Shown piece after piece: positions 27,477-37,763 of a DNA stretch of 41,309 bases. This DNA is from an uncultured Hyphomicrobiales bacterium. Lineage in GTDB: Bacteria > Pseudomonadota > Alphaproteobacteria > Rhizobiales > Beijerinckiaceae. Both the position numbers and the translations under genes were made by a program. The stretch is taken from the NCBI GenBank assembly GCA_903825465.1, contig CAIKAR010000109.1:1-41309 (forward strand), in the 5' to 3' direction. The stretch's first letter is position 1. Each line of letters begins with the position of its first letter. The notes under the pieces are model-generated. The model searched no databases and was not told the DNA's origin. It saw only the letters and a list, made by a program, of their open reading frames with translations.

Positions 27477-27972
27477 TTTGGAGCCCCGAAAGCCTGGTTG
27501 GGAAACGCCGCGTTTCCGACCCGCGAACGGCGAGGGGAACGCGCCATGAGACCTCGCGCAAGCGGCGCTTGCGAAGCGCGCGTCGGGCGGATGGCGACGG
27601 CCGCTCGCGGTCGAACGGACGCGCGCCCGCCTAGGCCACGGCGAGCCGGCCCGCTCAAGAAGTTTTCGTGAATGAGGATGGGATGCCATGCGAACTGGAG
27701 GACGTCAAAAAAACTGGCCCGAAACGGCACACGCGCGCGCCAAGGCGAGTAAGCCATCCCTAGGGTTAACGAACAGTTCATATTGGCTGGTTAAATCAAG
27801 ATCATTGGGCGCGGGCGGCCTTGGGAACGCGCGAACCCGGCGGCTGTTGGGCCCGCGGATTAAATCCGCGGCGTTCGGGGCCTATCGCGGGTTGTTTCGA
27901 CCCGCTATATCGCGGCGCCGCCGTGTGGCGGAACTCAGCGGAAAGAACGCCGCCGTCCATGCGAAGCCCGCC
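27477..27972. other. Divergent intergenic region in front of rsmH and the OpgC-like gene
   Basis: About 500 bases with no convincing gene. mraZ, expected before rsmH, was searched for on the minus strand and no trace of its protein was seen. Two TTAACC hexamers read on the minus strand (complements of GGTTAA at 27764-27769 and 27789-27794) resemble half-sites of the alphaproteobacterial cell-cycle regulator CtrA, 25 bases apart from start to start; the full TTAA-N7-TTAA form is not met. A TTGACG hexamer in a T-rich context (minus strand, near 27703-27713) might be a -35 element, but no clear -10 follows. The region must hold the promoters for both directions. Confidence 0.4.
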
Positions 27973-29055
27973 ATGCGCCCGCCGAACGAAATAGATTTCT
28001 GGCGCGGGCTCGCGTTGGCGGTGATATTCATCGACCACGTTCCGGGCATCGTGTTCGAAGGCTACACGCTGCGCGTGGTCGCGGTGTCGGACGCCGCCGA
28101 GATTTTCGTTTTCCTCGCGGGGTGGTCGCTGCGTCTCCTGGTCGCGAGCCGCCAAGTCCGCGACATGAGCGCGTCGCATGTCGTTCTGAGGCTTGAAAGC
28201 CGGGCCTTCACCATATTCGCCGCCCAAATCGTCATCACCGAAATCGCGTTGGCGATGACCGCCGCCGGCGCCATCTATCTCGAAAATCCGCTGGTGCTGG
28301 ACTGGAACAACGCTTCCGCCGTTTTCGAAAATCCGATGGAGGCGCATGTTGGCCTCGTCCTGCTCAGCCATCAACTCGGCTATTTCGACATATTGCCGCT
28401 TTATGTTGTGTTGATGGCCGGCGCGCCAATCGCCGTTCTGCTCGATCGCCGGGCGCCCGCGCTCGTTTTGCCGCTGTCGCTGGCGATCTACGCCGCGACG
28501 CTCGCCACAGGGGCCAATCTGCCGACCTGGCCGGTCGAAGGACGTTGGTATTTCAATCCCGGCGCCTGGCAGTTGAATTTCACTCTGGGATTCATGCTCG
28601 CAGCGAAATCGGGACTTGGCGGATATGTTCGACGCCATCGTCTCGCGGTCCGGCTGGCGGGCATCCCCGTTTTGCTGGCGGGCCTTGTGGCGGCGCATTT
28701 CGGTTGGTCGCCGGATCCGTTGTCGCTGCCGGAGCCCCGGCTTTTCCTCATGTTCGACAAAACCTACGCGACGCCGGCCCGGGTCCTCGGTTTGTTGTCG
28801 ATTGTCGCGGTGTTTGGCGGCTGCTATAAGGGCTTCGAGCCTTGGGCGGGGCCGGTGACGCGCTTTTTCTCGACGATGGGGCGCAATTCGCTGAATGTCT
28901 TTTGTGTTGGCTCGTTGTTAAGCCTCATGGCGCAGTTCGCCCGCTTCAGCCTCGGTGGCGGCGCGGTTATTGACACTCTGGTGCTTATTTCGGCCGTCGC
29001 CTGCATGTATGTGACCGCGTGGCTGAGCGAATGGAGGGAACGGGCCAAGGCATGA
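27973..29055 (+). CDS. OpgC-domain integral membrane acyltransferase
   Basis: 360 residues with about ten membrane helices. It starts EIDFWRGLALAVIFIDHVPG, which is the opening motif of OpgC proteins: an acidic-Phe-Arg-Gly-Leu-Ala run, then an Asp-His pair at the end of helix 1. OpgC of Escherichia and Brucella adds succinyl groups to osmoregulated periplasmic glucans. Conserved wording further on (NPGAWQLNFTLGFMLA, and RFFSTMGRNSLNVFCVGSLLS) also fits OpgC. ATG 27973 is preferred because it puts that motif 7 residues from the start; the frame is open further upstream. Its stop overlaps the start of an SGNH hydrolase (ATGA), so the two act together. The acyl group and the glycan are unknown. 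Confidence 0.85.
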   Translation: MRPPNEIDFWRGLALAVIFIDHVPGIVFEGYTLRVVAVSDAAEIFVFLAGWSLRLLVASRQVRDMSASHVVLRLESRAFTIFAAQIVITEIALAMTAAGAIYLENPLVLDWNNASAVFENPMEAHVGLVLLSHQLGYFDILPLYVVLMAGAPIAVLLDRRAPALVLPLSLAIYAATLATGANLPTWPVEGRWYFNPGAWQLNFTLGFMLAAKSGLGGYVRRHRLAVRLAGIPVLLAGLVAAHFGWSPDPLSLPEPRLFLMFDKTYATPARVLGLLSIVAVFGGCYKGFEPWAGPVTRFFSTMGRNSLNVFCVGSLLSLMAQFARFSLGGGAVIDTLVLISAVACMYVTAWLSEWRERAKA

Positions 29056-29843
29056 GACGCATTCTCGCGGCCGCCGCTTTGCTGACCGGCGCGCTGACGG
29101 CGCGCGCGCAAGACGCGCCGCCGCCCCCCCTCTCGCCCCAGTGCGAAGCGCCCGCCGTGGATATCGCCGCGCCGGCGCCTTTGCCGCATCTGGCCGAATT
29201 GCTGGGCAAGAAGCCGTCGTCCATCCGCATCCTCGCCATTGGCTCGTCATCGACCTGGGGCGTCGGCGCCTCCTCGCGAAAGAAGGCCTATCCGGTCCTT
29301 CTGCGCGGCATTCTGGAAAGCGCGCTGAAGGGCACAAAGGCCGAGATCATCAACCGCGGGGTTTCCGGAGAAGTCGCTCAAACCACGGCGGAACGGCTGC
29401 GCACCGCGGTGGCGCTGGACAAGCCCGACCTCGTCTTGTGGCAGGTTGGCACCAACGACGCGCTCGCCCGCGTCGAGGCCGGCGATTTCGAGGACACGCT
29501 GCGCTCGACGATCTCATGGCTGAAGGCCAGCGACATCGACGTGATGCTGGTGGGCCTGCAATACGCGCCTAAATTCGCCCGCGACGAATCCTACACCGTC
29601 ATCCGGGCGGCGCTGAAACAAGTGGCGGTCGAGGAAAACGTGCTCTACGTCAACCGCTTCGACGCCATGCAATTCATCGCGAAGCAACAAGACGCCGCCA
29701 ATCTGATGTCGCCCGACGAATTGCACGAGAACGACCTCGGCTACGAATGCATGGCCGAGCACATCGGCCGCGCCGTCATCGCCAACCTGTTCGTGCGCCG
29801 CCGCGACCTGCCAAAACCCGCGCCTCCGGCCGCCCAGCCGTAA
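29052..29843 (+). CDS. Secreted SGNH/GDSL-type hydrolase
   Basis: 263 residues from ATG 29052, GGAGGGA about 14 bases upstream. Residues 1-20 are a Sec signal peptide (cleavage after ARA-Q). Block I of the SGNH fold is ILAIGSSSTWG, with the nucleophile in the G64-S65-S66-S67 run; block III is GTND (133-136) and block V is the catalytic pair D222/H225 in SPDELHEND. The Gly of block II is in INRGVSGEVA. Such enzymes add or remove acyl groups on sugars or lipids in the periplasm. It shares a 4-base overlap with the OpgC-like acyltransferase, suggesting action on the same glycan, perhaps acyl transfer or removal. C-terminal Pro/Ala tail of no known role. Confidence 0.88.
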   Translation: MRRILAAAALLTGALTARAQDAPPPPLSPQCEAPAVDIAAPAPLPHLAELLGKKPSSIRILAIGSSSTWGVGASSRKKAYPVLLRGILESALKGTKAEIINRGVSGEVAQTTAERLRTAVALDKPDLVLWQVGTNDALARVEAGDFEDTLRSTISWLKASDIDVMLVGLQYAPKFARDESYTVIRAALKQVAVEENVLYVNRFDAMQFIAKQQDAANLMSPDELHENDLGYECMAEHIGRAVIANLFVRRRDLPKPAPPAAQP

Positions 29844-29931
29844 AAGACGCAGCCGTTTCTTCTGGACCCGGCGGGCGCTTGCGGGCTAGAAGGCCAGCCA
29901 ATCCCTTCTCAAATCAGGAACGGCGAGCCCC

Positions 29932-31584
29932 ATGGCGCGGCAATTCATCTATCATATGGAAGGGCTGACGAAGAAGTGGCCCGGCGGCAAGACGGTGCTG
30001 GAGAACGTCCACCTTTCCTTCTACCCGGACGCCAAGATCGGCGTGCTCGGCGTCAACGGCTCGGGCAAATCGACGCTGTTGAAGATCATGGCCGGCATCG
30101 ACAAGGAATTCACCGGCGAGGGCTGGGTGGCGGAAGGCGCGCGCGTCGGCTATCTGCCGCAGGAGCCGCAGCTAGATCCCACGCTCGACGTGCGCGGCAA
30201 CGCCATGCTCGGGGTCGCGTCGAAACAGGCGATTCTCGACCGCTACAACGAACTCGCCATGAACTATTCCGACGAGACCGCGGACGAGATGACGCGGCTG
30301 CAGGACCAAATCGAGGCGCTGGGCTTGTGGGATCTGGATTCGCAGGTCGAGCAGGCCATGGACGCGTTGGGTTGTCCGCCCGACGACTGGGCGGTTGAAA
30401 AGCTCTCGGGCGGCGAGCGCCGCCGCGTCGCTCTGTGCAAGCTGCTGCTTGAAAAGCCCGCCCTGTTGCTGCTCGACGAGCCCACCAACCATCTCGACGC
30501 CGAGACAGTGAACTGGCTCGAGGGACATTTGCGCGACTACGAGGGCGCGATCCTCATCGTCACCCACGACCGCTACTTCCTCGACAACGTGACGGGCTGG
30601 ATTCTCGAGCTCGACCGCGGCAAGGGCATTCCTTACGAGGGCAACTACACCAAGTGGCTGCAAGCCAAGCAGAAGCGGCTCACGCAGGAGGCGAGCGAGG
30701 ACAAGTCGCGCATCAAGGCCATCGAGATGGAGGCGGAGTGGATCGCCGCCTCGCCCAAGGCCCGGCAGACGAAATCGAAGGCCCGCGTCCAGCGCTACGA
30801 GGATCTCGTCGCCAAGCAGGATCAGAAGGTCTATTCGATCACGCAGATCATCATCCCCGTCTCCGAACGCCTCGGCAACAACGTCATCGAGTTCACAAAC
30901 CTGTCGAAGGGCTACGGCGACAAGCTGCTCATCGACAATCTGTCGTTCAAACTGCCGCCGGGCGGCATCGTCGGCGTCATCGGTCCCAACGGCGCGGGCA
31001 AGACGACCCTGTTCCGCATGATCACCGGGCAGGAGAAGCCAGACAGCGGCGAGATCGCCATCGGCGAATCCGTGCAGCTCGGCTACGTCGACCAATCGCG
31101 CGACAGCTTGAACGACAAGCACAACGTCTGGGAGGAAATCTCCGGCGGCAACGACATCATCTATCTGGGCAAGCGCGAGATCAATTCGCGCGGCTATTGC
31201 TCGACGTTCAACTTCCGCGGCCCCGACCAGCAAAAGAAAGTCGGCATGCTGTCGGGCGGCGAGCGCAACCGCGTGCATCTCGCCAAGATGCTGAAGGGCG
31301 GCGGCAACGTGCTGCTGCTCGACGAACCCACCAACGATCTCGACGTGGAAACGCTGCGCGCGTTGGAAGACGGGCTAAGCGATTACGCCGGCTGCGCCGT
31401 CATCATCTCGCATGACCGCTTCTTTTTGGACCGCATCGCGACGCACATGCTGGCCTTCGAAGGCGATTCGCACGTGGAATGGTTCGAGGGCAACTTCCAG
31501 GACTACGAGGAAGACAAGAAACGGCGGCTCGGCGTGCAGGAACTGGTCCCGCACCGGATGAAATACAAGAAGTTTTCGCGGTAG
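29932..31584 (+). CDS. ettA: Energy-dependent translational throttle protein EttA (ABC-F ATPase)
   Basis: 550 residues, the length of EttA. Two ABC cassettes: the first with GVNGSGKSTLLK and LSGGERRRVAL, the second with GPNGAGKTTLFR and LSGGERNRVHLAK, both followed by DEPTN Walker B motifs. The linker region (WIAASPKARQTKSKARVQRYEDL) carries the P-site tRNA-interaction motif of ABC-F. There is no membrane domain, so it is cytoplasmic and binds the ribosome E site, slowing initiation when ADP is high. It is preceded by 88 bases with no gene and follows the SGNH gene on the same strand. Confidence 0.96.
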   Translation: MARQFIYHMEGLTKKWPGGKTVLENVHLSFYPDAKIGVLGVNGSGKSTLLKIMAGIDKEFTGEGWVAEGARVGYLPQEPQLDPTLDVRGNAMLGVASKQAILDRYNELAMNYSDETADEMTRLQDQIEALGLWDLDSQVEQAMDALGCPPDDWAVEKLSGGERRRVALCKLLLEKPALLLLDEPTNHLDAETVNWLEGHLRDYEGAILIVTHDRYFLDNVTGWILELDRGKGIPYEGNYTKWLQAKQKRLTQEASEDKSRIKAIEMEAEWIAASPKARQTKSKARVQRYEDLVAKQDQKVYSITQIIIPVSERLGNNVIEFTNLSKGYGDKLLIDNLSFKLPPGGIVGVIGPNGAGKTTLFRMITGQEKPDSGEIAIGESVQLGYVDQSRDSLNDKHNVWEEISGGNDIIYLGKREINSRGYCSTFNFRGPDQQKKVGMLSGGERNRVHLAKMLKGGGNVLLLDEPTNDLDVETLRALEDGLSDYAGCAVIISHDRFFLDRIATHMLAFEGDSHVEWFEGNFQDYEEDKKRRLGVQELVPHRMKYKKFSR

Positions 31585-31704
31585 GGCGCGGCGAACCAGC
31601 CAAAATTCGGGGCTTCGCCGGCTTGTCGCGGCCCCGGCCTCCGGCGCATAATGACCGCGACCCCGGCCCGAGCCGCGCGCGGCGCCGAATTCCGTGGAGG
31701 CAGC

Positions 31705-33642
<1,938 letters not shown>

Positions 33643-33716
33643 GACCGTTTCCACCGGCGGATCTCGCGCTCCCGCGTTTCTTCGGCTAGAAATGCGGAAA
33701 TCGTCGGAGGAAACGC

Positions 33717-34760
33717 ATGATGGGCGCCCTGAAATCCGCGCGGCCTTTTTTCGCCGCGTTGGCCGCGCTGGCGGCTTTCGCCAACGCGCCGGCGCGCGCG
33801 CAAAACGCCGAAGAGGCCTACTACAAGGGCAAAACCGTGCGTGTGATCGTCGGCTATGGCCCCGGCGGCGGCTATGACATCTACGCGCGCATGCTCGCGC
33901 CTTATCTCGCGAAGGCGCTGGGCACCTCCGTTGTCGTCGAGAACCAACCCGGCGCCGGCGGCATCACGGCGCTCAACCGGATCATGACCGCTCCGCCGGA
34001 CGGTTTGCAGATGATGCTCGTCAACGGACTTGGCGCGGCGTTTTCGCAACTCACCGAGCAGCAGGGCGTGCGCTTCGATCTGGCGAAGCTCTCGCATCTC
34101 GGCACCGTCAGCGCCTCGCCATGGGTCTGGCTCGTCGGTCCGAACGCGGACATCGACACGCCGCGAAAAGCGCTCGACGCGAAGAAGCATTTCATGTGGT
34201 CGGCGAGCGGCCCCATCGACGGATTGTCGGACGGCGCCGCCTTCACCTGCGAGGCGTTGAAACTCGACTGCGGCATCGTGGTCGGCTACCCGGGCAGCAA
34301 CGAGGCGGCCCTCGCGGTGTCGAAGGGCGAGATGGACATGATCTATGTCTCCGACACGTCCGCCAACAACTACGTGAAGGCGGGGCAGAACAAGGCGGTC
34401 GCCACCATGGGGCGCGTCAAGTCGCGCTTCTTCCCCGACCTGCCGACGATTTTCGAGGCGGTTAAACTCGCCCCGGATCAGGCGCAGATCTTCGATTTCC
34501 ATTCGACGGCGGAAAACCTCGGCCGCATTCTCGTGGCGCCGCCCGACACGCCGCCGGCGCGGCTGGCGTTCCTGCGCGAGGCGGTCAAAAACGCGCTGAC
34601 AGACCCCGCCCTGGTGGCGGAGGGCGAAAAGACCCAGCGCTATGTCGGGTTCATCGACGCCGAGGCGACACGCAAGGCGACCGTCAGCGTCGTGCGCGAT
34701 CCGTCGCCCGAACAGAAGAAAAAGATGACGGACATCATCGCCAGCGCCGAGCGGAAATAG
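33717..34760 (+). CDS. Bug/TctC-family tripartite tricarboxylate transporter binding protein
   Basis: 347 residues, GGAGG 6 bases before ATG 33717. A signal peptide covers residues 1-28 (cleavage after ARA). The mature protein opens VRVIVGYGPGGGYDIYARML, the Bug/TctC signature, followed by LGTSVVVENQPGAGG and a LMMLVNGLGAAF-like block; these build the ligand cleft. Bug proteins bind citrate, aromatic acids, amino acids or many others and are often found without the TctA/TctB membrane partners, as here. The acs gene lies 74 bases upstream. The stop is 6 bases from the convergent SsuA-like gene's stop. Confidence 0.9.
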   Translation: MMGALKSARPFFAALAALAAFANAPARAQNAEEAYYKGKTVRVIVGYGPGGGYDIYARMLAPYLAKALGTSVVVENQPGAGGITALNRIMTAPPDGLQMMLVNGLGAAFSQLTEQQGVRFDLAKLSHLGTVSASPWVWLVGPNADIDTPRKALDAKKHFMWSASGPIDGLSDGAAFTCEALKLDCGIVVGYPGSNEAALAVSKGEMDMIYVSDTSANNYVKAGQNKAVATMGRVKSRFFPDLPTIFEAVKLAPDQAQIFDFHSTAENLGRILVAPPDTPPARLAFLREAVKNALTDPALVAEGEKTQRYVGFIDAEATRKATVSVVRDPSPEQKKKMTDIIASAERK

Positions 34761-34766
34761 GCTCGT

Positions 34767-35693
34767 TCAGGCGTTCCAGAGCGCGCTGAATTCCGTCGCC
34801 ACGACATCCTCGTAGGCGACATCGCCCCGCAGCAATCCCACGTTGCGCTGAAACTCCGTCATGCCCGCGACGAACCCGCGCGAAATCGAAGCGTCGTAGA
34901 AGGGAATGTCGCGCCGCGCGAGTTCCGCGATCAACCCGGCTTCGGCGGCGGGAAACAGCTTGCGTCCGACCGGCGCGGCGATCTCCGGGTCCGCCCTCAA
35001 CGCCGCCTGCGTTTTCACAAGCGCGCGCACGGCGGCGGCCGCCGCTTCCGGGTTCTCGTCGATCAGGCGTTGAGAGGTCATCAGCGCCGACATCGTGTAG
35101 TTCAAGGCTTTCGGCGGACCATCGCCGCGGCGCGCGTCGATGACGAGCGTGCCCGCGCCCGAGCGGATGGCGACCTCCGCCCCCATCCCATTCGCCCAGA
35201 AGCCGTCGATGGCGCCGGCTTGCAGCGCCTTGGCGGCGGCGACGCCGAAGTTTTTGGTGGCGTCGAGAAACGCCATCGGCACGGGAACGATATTCACCTT
35301 GTCGCGAGCCATATCGATGCCGGACTCGACCAACAATTGCTTCAACCCGAGATCGACCATGGGCGCGGCGCCGATGGTCAGCCCCCGGATGGCGCCGATG
35401 TCGCCGCGCTTCGCGCCGAGGTTCGACCGCAAGATCAGAAACCAGTAGGTGTTTTGCGCCTGCGCGGCGAGCAGCTTGCCGCCTTTCCATTCGGGGAACG
35501 CCTTCGGCATGCTGTGCGCGGAGCCGCCGACGAAATCGACGCCGCCGTCGCGCATGGTTTCCAGCGCCCGATCGACGGGAAAGACGAGCTCGAGCGTCAT
35601 GTCGAGCCCTTCGCGCTTGAAGAAGCCGAGTTCGACCGCGGCCACGACGGGGAAATACGAATTCGAAATCAGGTCCGGAATGGCGACTTTCAT
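34767..35693 (-). CDS. SsuA/NMT1-like solute-binding-fold protein without signal peptide
   Basis: 308 residues from ATG 35693; GGGAG 6 bases upstream supports this start over TTG 35705. The sequence opens directly with the first strand (MKVAIPDLISNSYFP), so there is no export signal. The SsuA/NMT1 pattern is clear: VELGFFKREGLDMTLEL, ALETMRDGGVDFVGGSAH, and DIGAIRGLTIGAA. A LQAGAIDGFWANGMGAEVA cleft block follows. Like 262-1278 and 3255-3974 it might be a cytoplasmic ligand binder, or the true start may lie elsewhere. No permease neighbour. The ligand is unknown. Confidence 0.82.
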   Translation of the reverse strand: MKVAIPDLISNSYFPVVAAVELGFFKREGLDMTLELVFPVDRALETMRDGGVDFVGGSAHSMPKAFPEWKGGKLLAAQAQNTYWFLILRSNLGAKRGDIGAIRGLTIGAAPMVDLGLKQLLVESGIDMARDKVNIVPVPMAFLDATKNFGVAAAKALQAGAIDGFWANGMGAEVAIRSGAGTLVIDARRGDGPPKALNYTMSALMTSQRLIDENPEAAAAAVRALVKTQAALRADPEIAAPVGRKLFPAAEAGLIAELARRDIPFYDASISRGFVAGMTEFQRNVGLLRGDVAYEDVVATEFSALWNA

Positions 35694-35754
35694 TGGCGCT
35701 CCCAAGCGTTCGCGAATTCGACGCCGCGTCCGTCGATAACCGTCCGCGCCTGTC

Positions 35755-35783
35755 TGGACAAGGCCGCCGCCCGTCCCTATAAG
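35755..35783 (+). promoter_or_regulatory. Probable promoter of tRNA-Phe
   Basis: TGGACA (35755-35760) and TATAAG (35778-35783), 17 bases apart, about 32 bases before the mature tRNA. Spacing and both hexamers fit a sigma-70-type promoter of a stable RNA. Judged by eye. Confidence 0.55.
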
Positions 35784-35814
35784 ACGCCACCCTGCGCGGT
35801 CAGCCGCGCGGCGC

Positions 35815-35890
35815 GCCCGGGTAGCTCAGTTGGTAGAGCATGCGACTGAAAATCGCAGTGTCGGTGGTTCGATTCCGCCCCCGGGCACCA
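35815..35890 (+). tRNA. tRNA-Phe (anticodon GAA)
   Basis: 76 bases with CCA encoded. The acceptor stem GCCCGGG pairs with CCCGGGC, the D arm is GCTC AGTTGGTA GAGC, the anticodon stem TGCGA/TCGCA encloses CTGAAAA with anticodon GAA, and the T arm is GGTGG TTCGATT CCGCC. All stems pair fully. The base composition changes right after it. Confidence 0.97.
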
Positions 35891-36009
35891 TTAAGTATCA
35901 TAAAATCAATAGCTTATGCGACTTAAATAAGTCGATGAAAATGGGCTATTCGGCCGTGGGTACCATGCTGGGTCACAAGATCGGCGTGCTTGAATCTCAC
36001 AGGATGTAA
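35891..36009 (+). pseudogene. Possible tyrosine-recombinase tail (relic) beside tRNA-Phe
   Basis: AT-richer sequence directly 3' of the tRNA. One frame runs about 39 codons to TAA 36007-36009 and ends MGYSAVGTMLGHKIGVLES. This resembles the region of a tyrosine recombinase (phage-type integrase) where a Gly-x-Ser/Pro-x-x-Ile-x-x-x-Leu-Gly-His run carries the catalytic His. The rest of a recombinase (Arg box, catalytic Tyr) is not seen. A small perfect inverted repeat lies at 35919-35934. Short match; could be chance. Confidence 0.25.
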
Positions 36010-36201
36010 TGGAAAGTCACGGGTTGAGCGTGGACACTGCGAAGTTCGCTCGCGTGGTCTTGATAAAGAGCGGTTTGACGCGCTTTGACAGACGCAAGCG
36101 CTGGGGGCGAAGAATCGCAATCAATCCTCGCTTTCGCGCCGAATGAGCGTAATCCTACCAATGTCCGCGGGTTTTCCGTTGATCCCGAAAGCTTGACCTC
36201 C
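36010..36201. other. Gap before the receiver-HWE kinase, no gene supported
   Basis: The frame of the kinase is open up to TTG 36085, but nothing in 36085-36201 looks like a domain and no ribosome site was found. A short frame from ATG 36142 also lacks support. No clear promoter seen. Confidence 0.4.
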
Positions 36202-37395
36202 ATGACTGCGATTGCTGACCCGTCGCCGGCGAACGTTCTTGTGGTGGAAGACGAAATGGTGCTGCGCATGCGCGCCGTCGATATCGTCGAAGACGCCGGC
36301 TTCAACGCCGTCGAAGCCGTCAATGCGGATGACGCGCTCGCCATTCTCGACGCGCGATCGGATATTTCGCTGCTGTTTTCCGACATTCAGATGCCCGGCA
36401 CACTTGATGGCCTAATGCTGGCGCGCGCCGTTCACGAACGTTGGCCCTCGATCAAAATCATTCTTGTCTCCGGCCAGGTCAAAGTATCCGACGACGCGAA
36501 ACCGCTTAATAGCCGTTTTTTTGGAAAGCCGCTGGACGTCAAACAAATGGTGGTCGAAATCCAGGCGATGATAGGAGACGGCGCGCTCAAAGTCGTGCCC
36601 ACTGAAGCGATCGAAACGGGTGTCGCGGCAAATGGTCATAAAAGGCCAGGACGCAGGCAAACCAGCTCCACCAATCCAGAAGTTCTCACGGCTGAAAACG
36701 ACAGCCTCCGTTTATTGCTTGAACAAGCCGAAATCGACGCTGATGCGCTTCTGGCGCAGGCGGGTATTGACGCCGAGGAGCGCGAAGCCGCCGACAAGCT
36801 GCAAAAGCTCATTCTCGCCGAGCTCCATCACCGCATTAAAAACACCCTCGCCACTGTCAGCGCGATCGCGTCTCAAAGCCTACGAACCGCGACGAGCATT
36901 GAACATGGGAAGCAAGCGATTGAAGGCCGCTTAATCGCGCTGGGGCGCGCGCATGATCTACTGATGCAGGTCAGTTGGGCCAACTCCAGTCTTCGCAACA
37001 CAATTCAGGGAGCGACCGGGCCGTACGATAGCGAAGACAATGGCAGGTTTTCGATCGAGGGGCCGGATATCGGCATCACCTCGGGAGCGGTCGTCGCGCT
37101 GGCCATGACGTTCAACGAACTGTGCACCAACACAACGAAATTTGGCGCGCTATCGGTGCCCGGTGGCCGGGTGGATATCACATGGGCGATTGAGGAATTC
37201 ACGCAGCGCCTTCGCTTGAACTGGATCGAACGTGGCGGCCCTATCGTCGCTCCCCCTTCGCGGCGCAGCTTTGGCACGCGAATGATTGGATCGTTAGGAC
37301 AACAACTGCATGGAACAGTCGATTTAATTTATCATCCGGCGGGTTTTGAATACGTGCTGGATGTTCCCGTGAGTTCGCTCACCGTCAAGACCTGA
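36202..37395 (+). CDS. Receiver-HWE histidine kinase hybrid
   Basis: 397 residues from ATG 36202 (the frame is open to TTG 36085, adding 39 residues). Residues about 10-125 form a response-regulator receiver: acidic pair in VVEDE, phosphorylated D61 in FSDIQMPG, and the Lys of FFGKPLD. A helical linker rich in Glu and Ala (about 155-200) follows. The C-terminal kinase is HWE type: phosphorylated H210 in ELHHRIKNTLATVSAI, NELCTNTTKFGALS N-box, and WIERGGP, which names the family. HWE kinases with N-terminal receivers occur in general stress and light signalling of alphaproteobacteria. No membrane segment. No partner regulator nearby. Confidence 0.88.
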   Translation: MTAIADPSPANVLVVEDEMVLRMRAVDIVEDAGFNAVEAVNADDALAILDARSDISLLFSDIQMPGTLDGLMLARAVHERWPSIKIILVSGQVKVSDDAKPLNSRFFGKPLDVKQMVVEIQAMIGDGALKVVPTEAIETGVAANGHKRPGRRQTSSTNPEVLTAENDSLRLLLEQAEIDADALLAQAGIDAEEREAADKLQKLILAELHHRIKNTLATVSAIASQSLRTATSIEHGKQAIEGRLIALGRAHDLLMQVSWANSSLRNTIQGATGPYDSEDNGRFSIEGPDIGITSGAVVALAMTFNELCTNTTKFGALSVPGGRVDITWAIEEFTQRLRLNWIERGGPIVAPPSRRSFGTRMIGSLGQQLHGTVDLIYHPAGFEYVLDVPVSSLTVKT

Positions 37396-37763
37396 CCCAG
37401 TCTCCCGCCGCGAGGCGGGCGCGAACAATCCGCCGGAGATATTGCGCGGAACCACCGCCCCTAACCGCGTTTTCCGGACCCGTGAGCCGAGGACCGCCGT
37501 TTTTAGTCCGCCAATCGGGTTGATTTCCAGACGGAATTGACCGGGGATTTTCATGGCGGAATGACCACTCCCGCACATCGACTTCAGCGCGAATTGCGCC
37601 TCCCGCTCACGGAGGCGGGTCAGCGCGTATCGAAAATAGTTCCCGATTTCGGCCAAATTCCAGACGGGAAATTGACACCGCTGAATTTTGTTGCGTTCCC
37701 ATGCGCCGCCGCGCCGACCCCGCTTGGCGCTAAGCGCCCGAATCGGATAGCGTCGTTGGCATC
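37396..37763. other. Intergenic region with repeat copy A, no gene supported
   Basis: About 370 bases between the kinase and the SulP gene. The right half (37535-37672) is one copy of the repeat listed separately. The left half has a small GC-rich inverted repeat near 37408-37427 (CCCGCCGCGAGGCGGG), too close to the kinase stop to judge as a terminator without a T run. Short frames on either strand show no recognisable protein. Confidence 0.45.
37535..37672. repeat. Copy A of a diverged repeat of about 140 bases flanking the SulP gene
   Basis: Matches 39624-39767 in the same orientation. Shared stretches: AATTGACC at the left, GGAATGACCACTCC, the 28-base identity 37608-37635, and GACGGGAA at the right end. 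The middle differs by several substitutions and a few indels. I do not recognise the element. No transposase frame inside. Confidence 0.75.

Noticed and set aside
27600-27972. Possible RNase P RNA gene upstream of the dcw cluster
   Set aside because: I looked for the conserved GAGGAAAGTCC-type core and did not find it on either strand.
37408-37427. Inverted repeat after the kinase gene as a terminator
   Set aside because: No T run follows on either strand, so termination is not supported.
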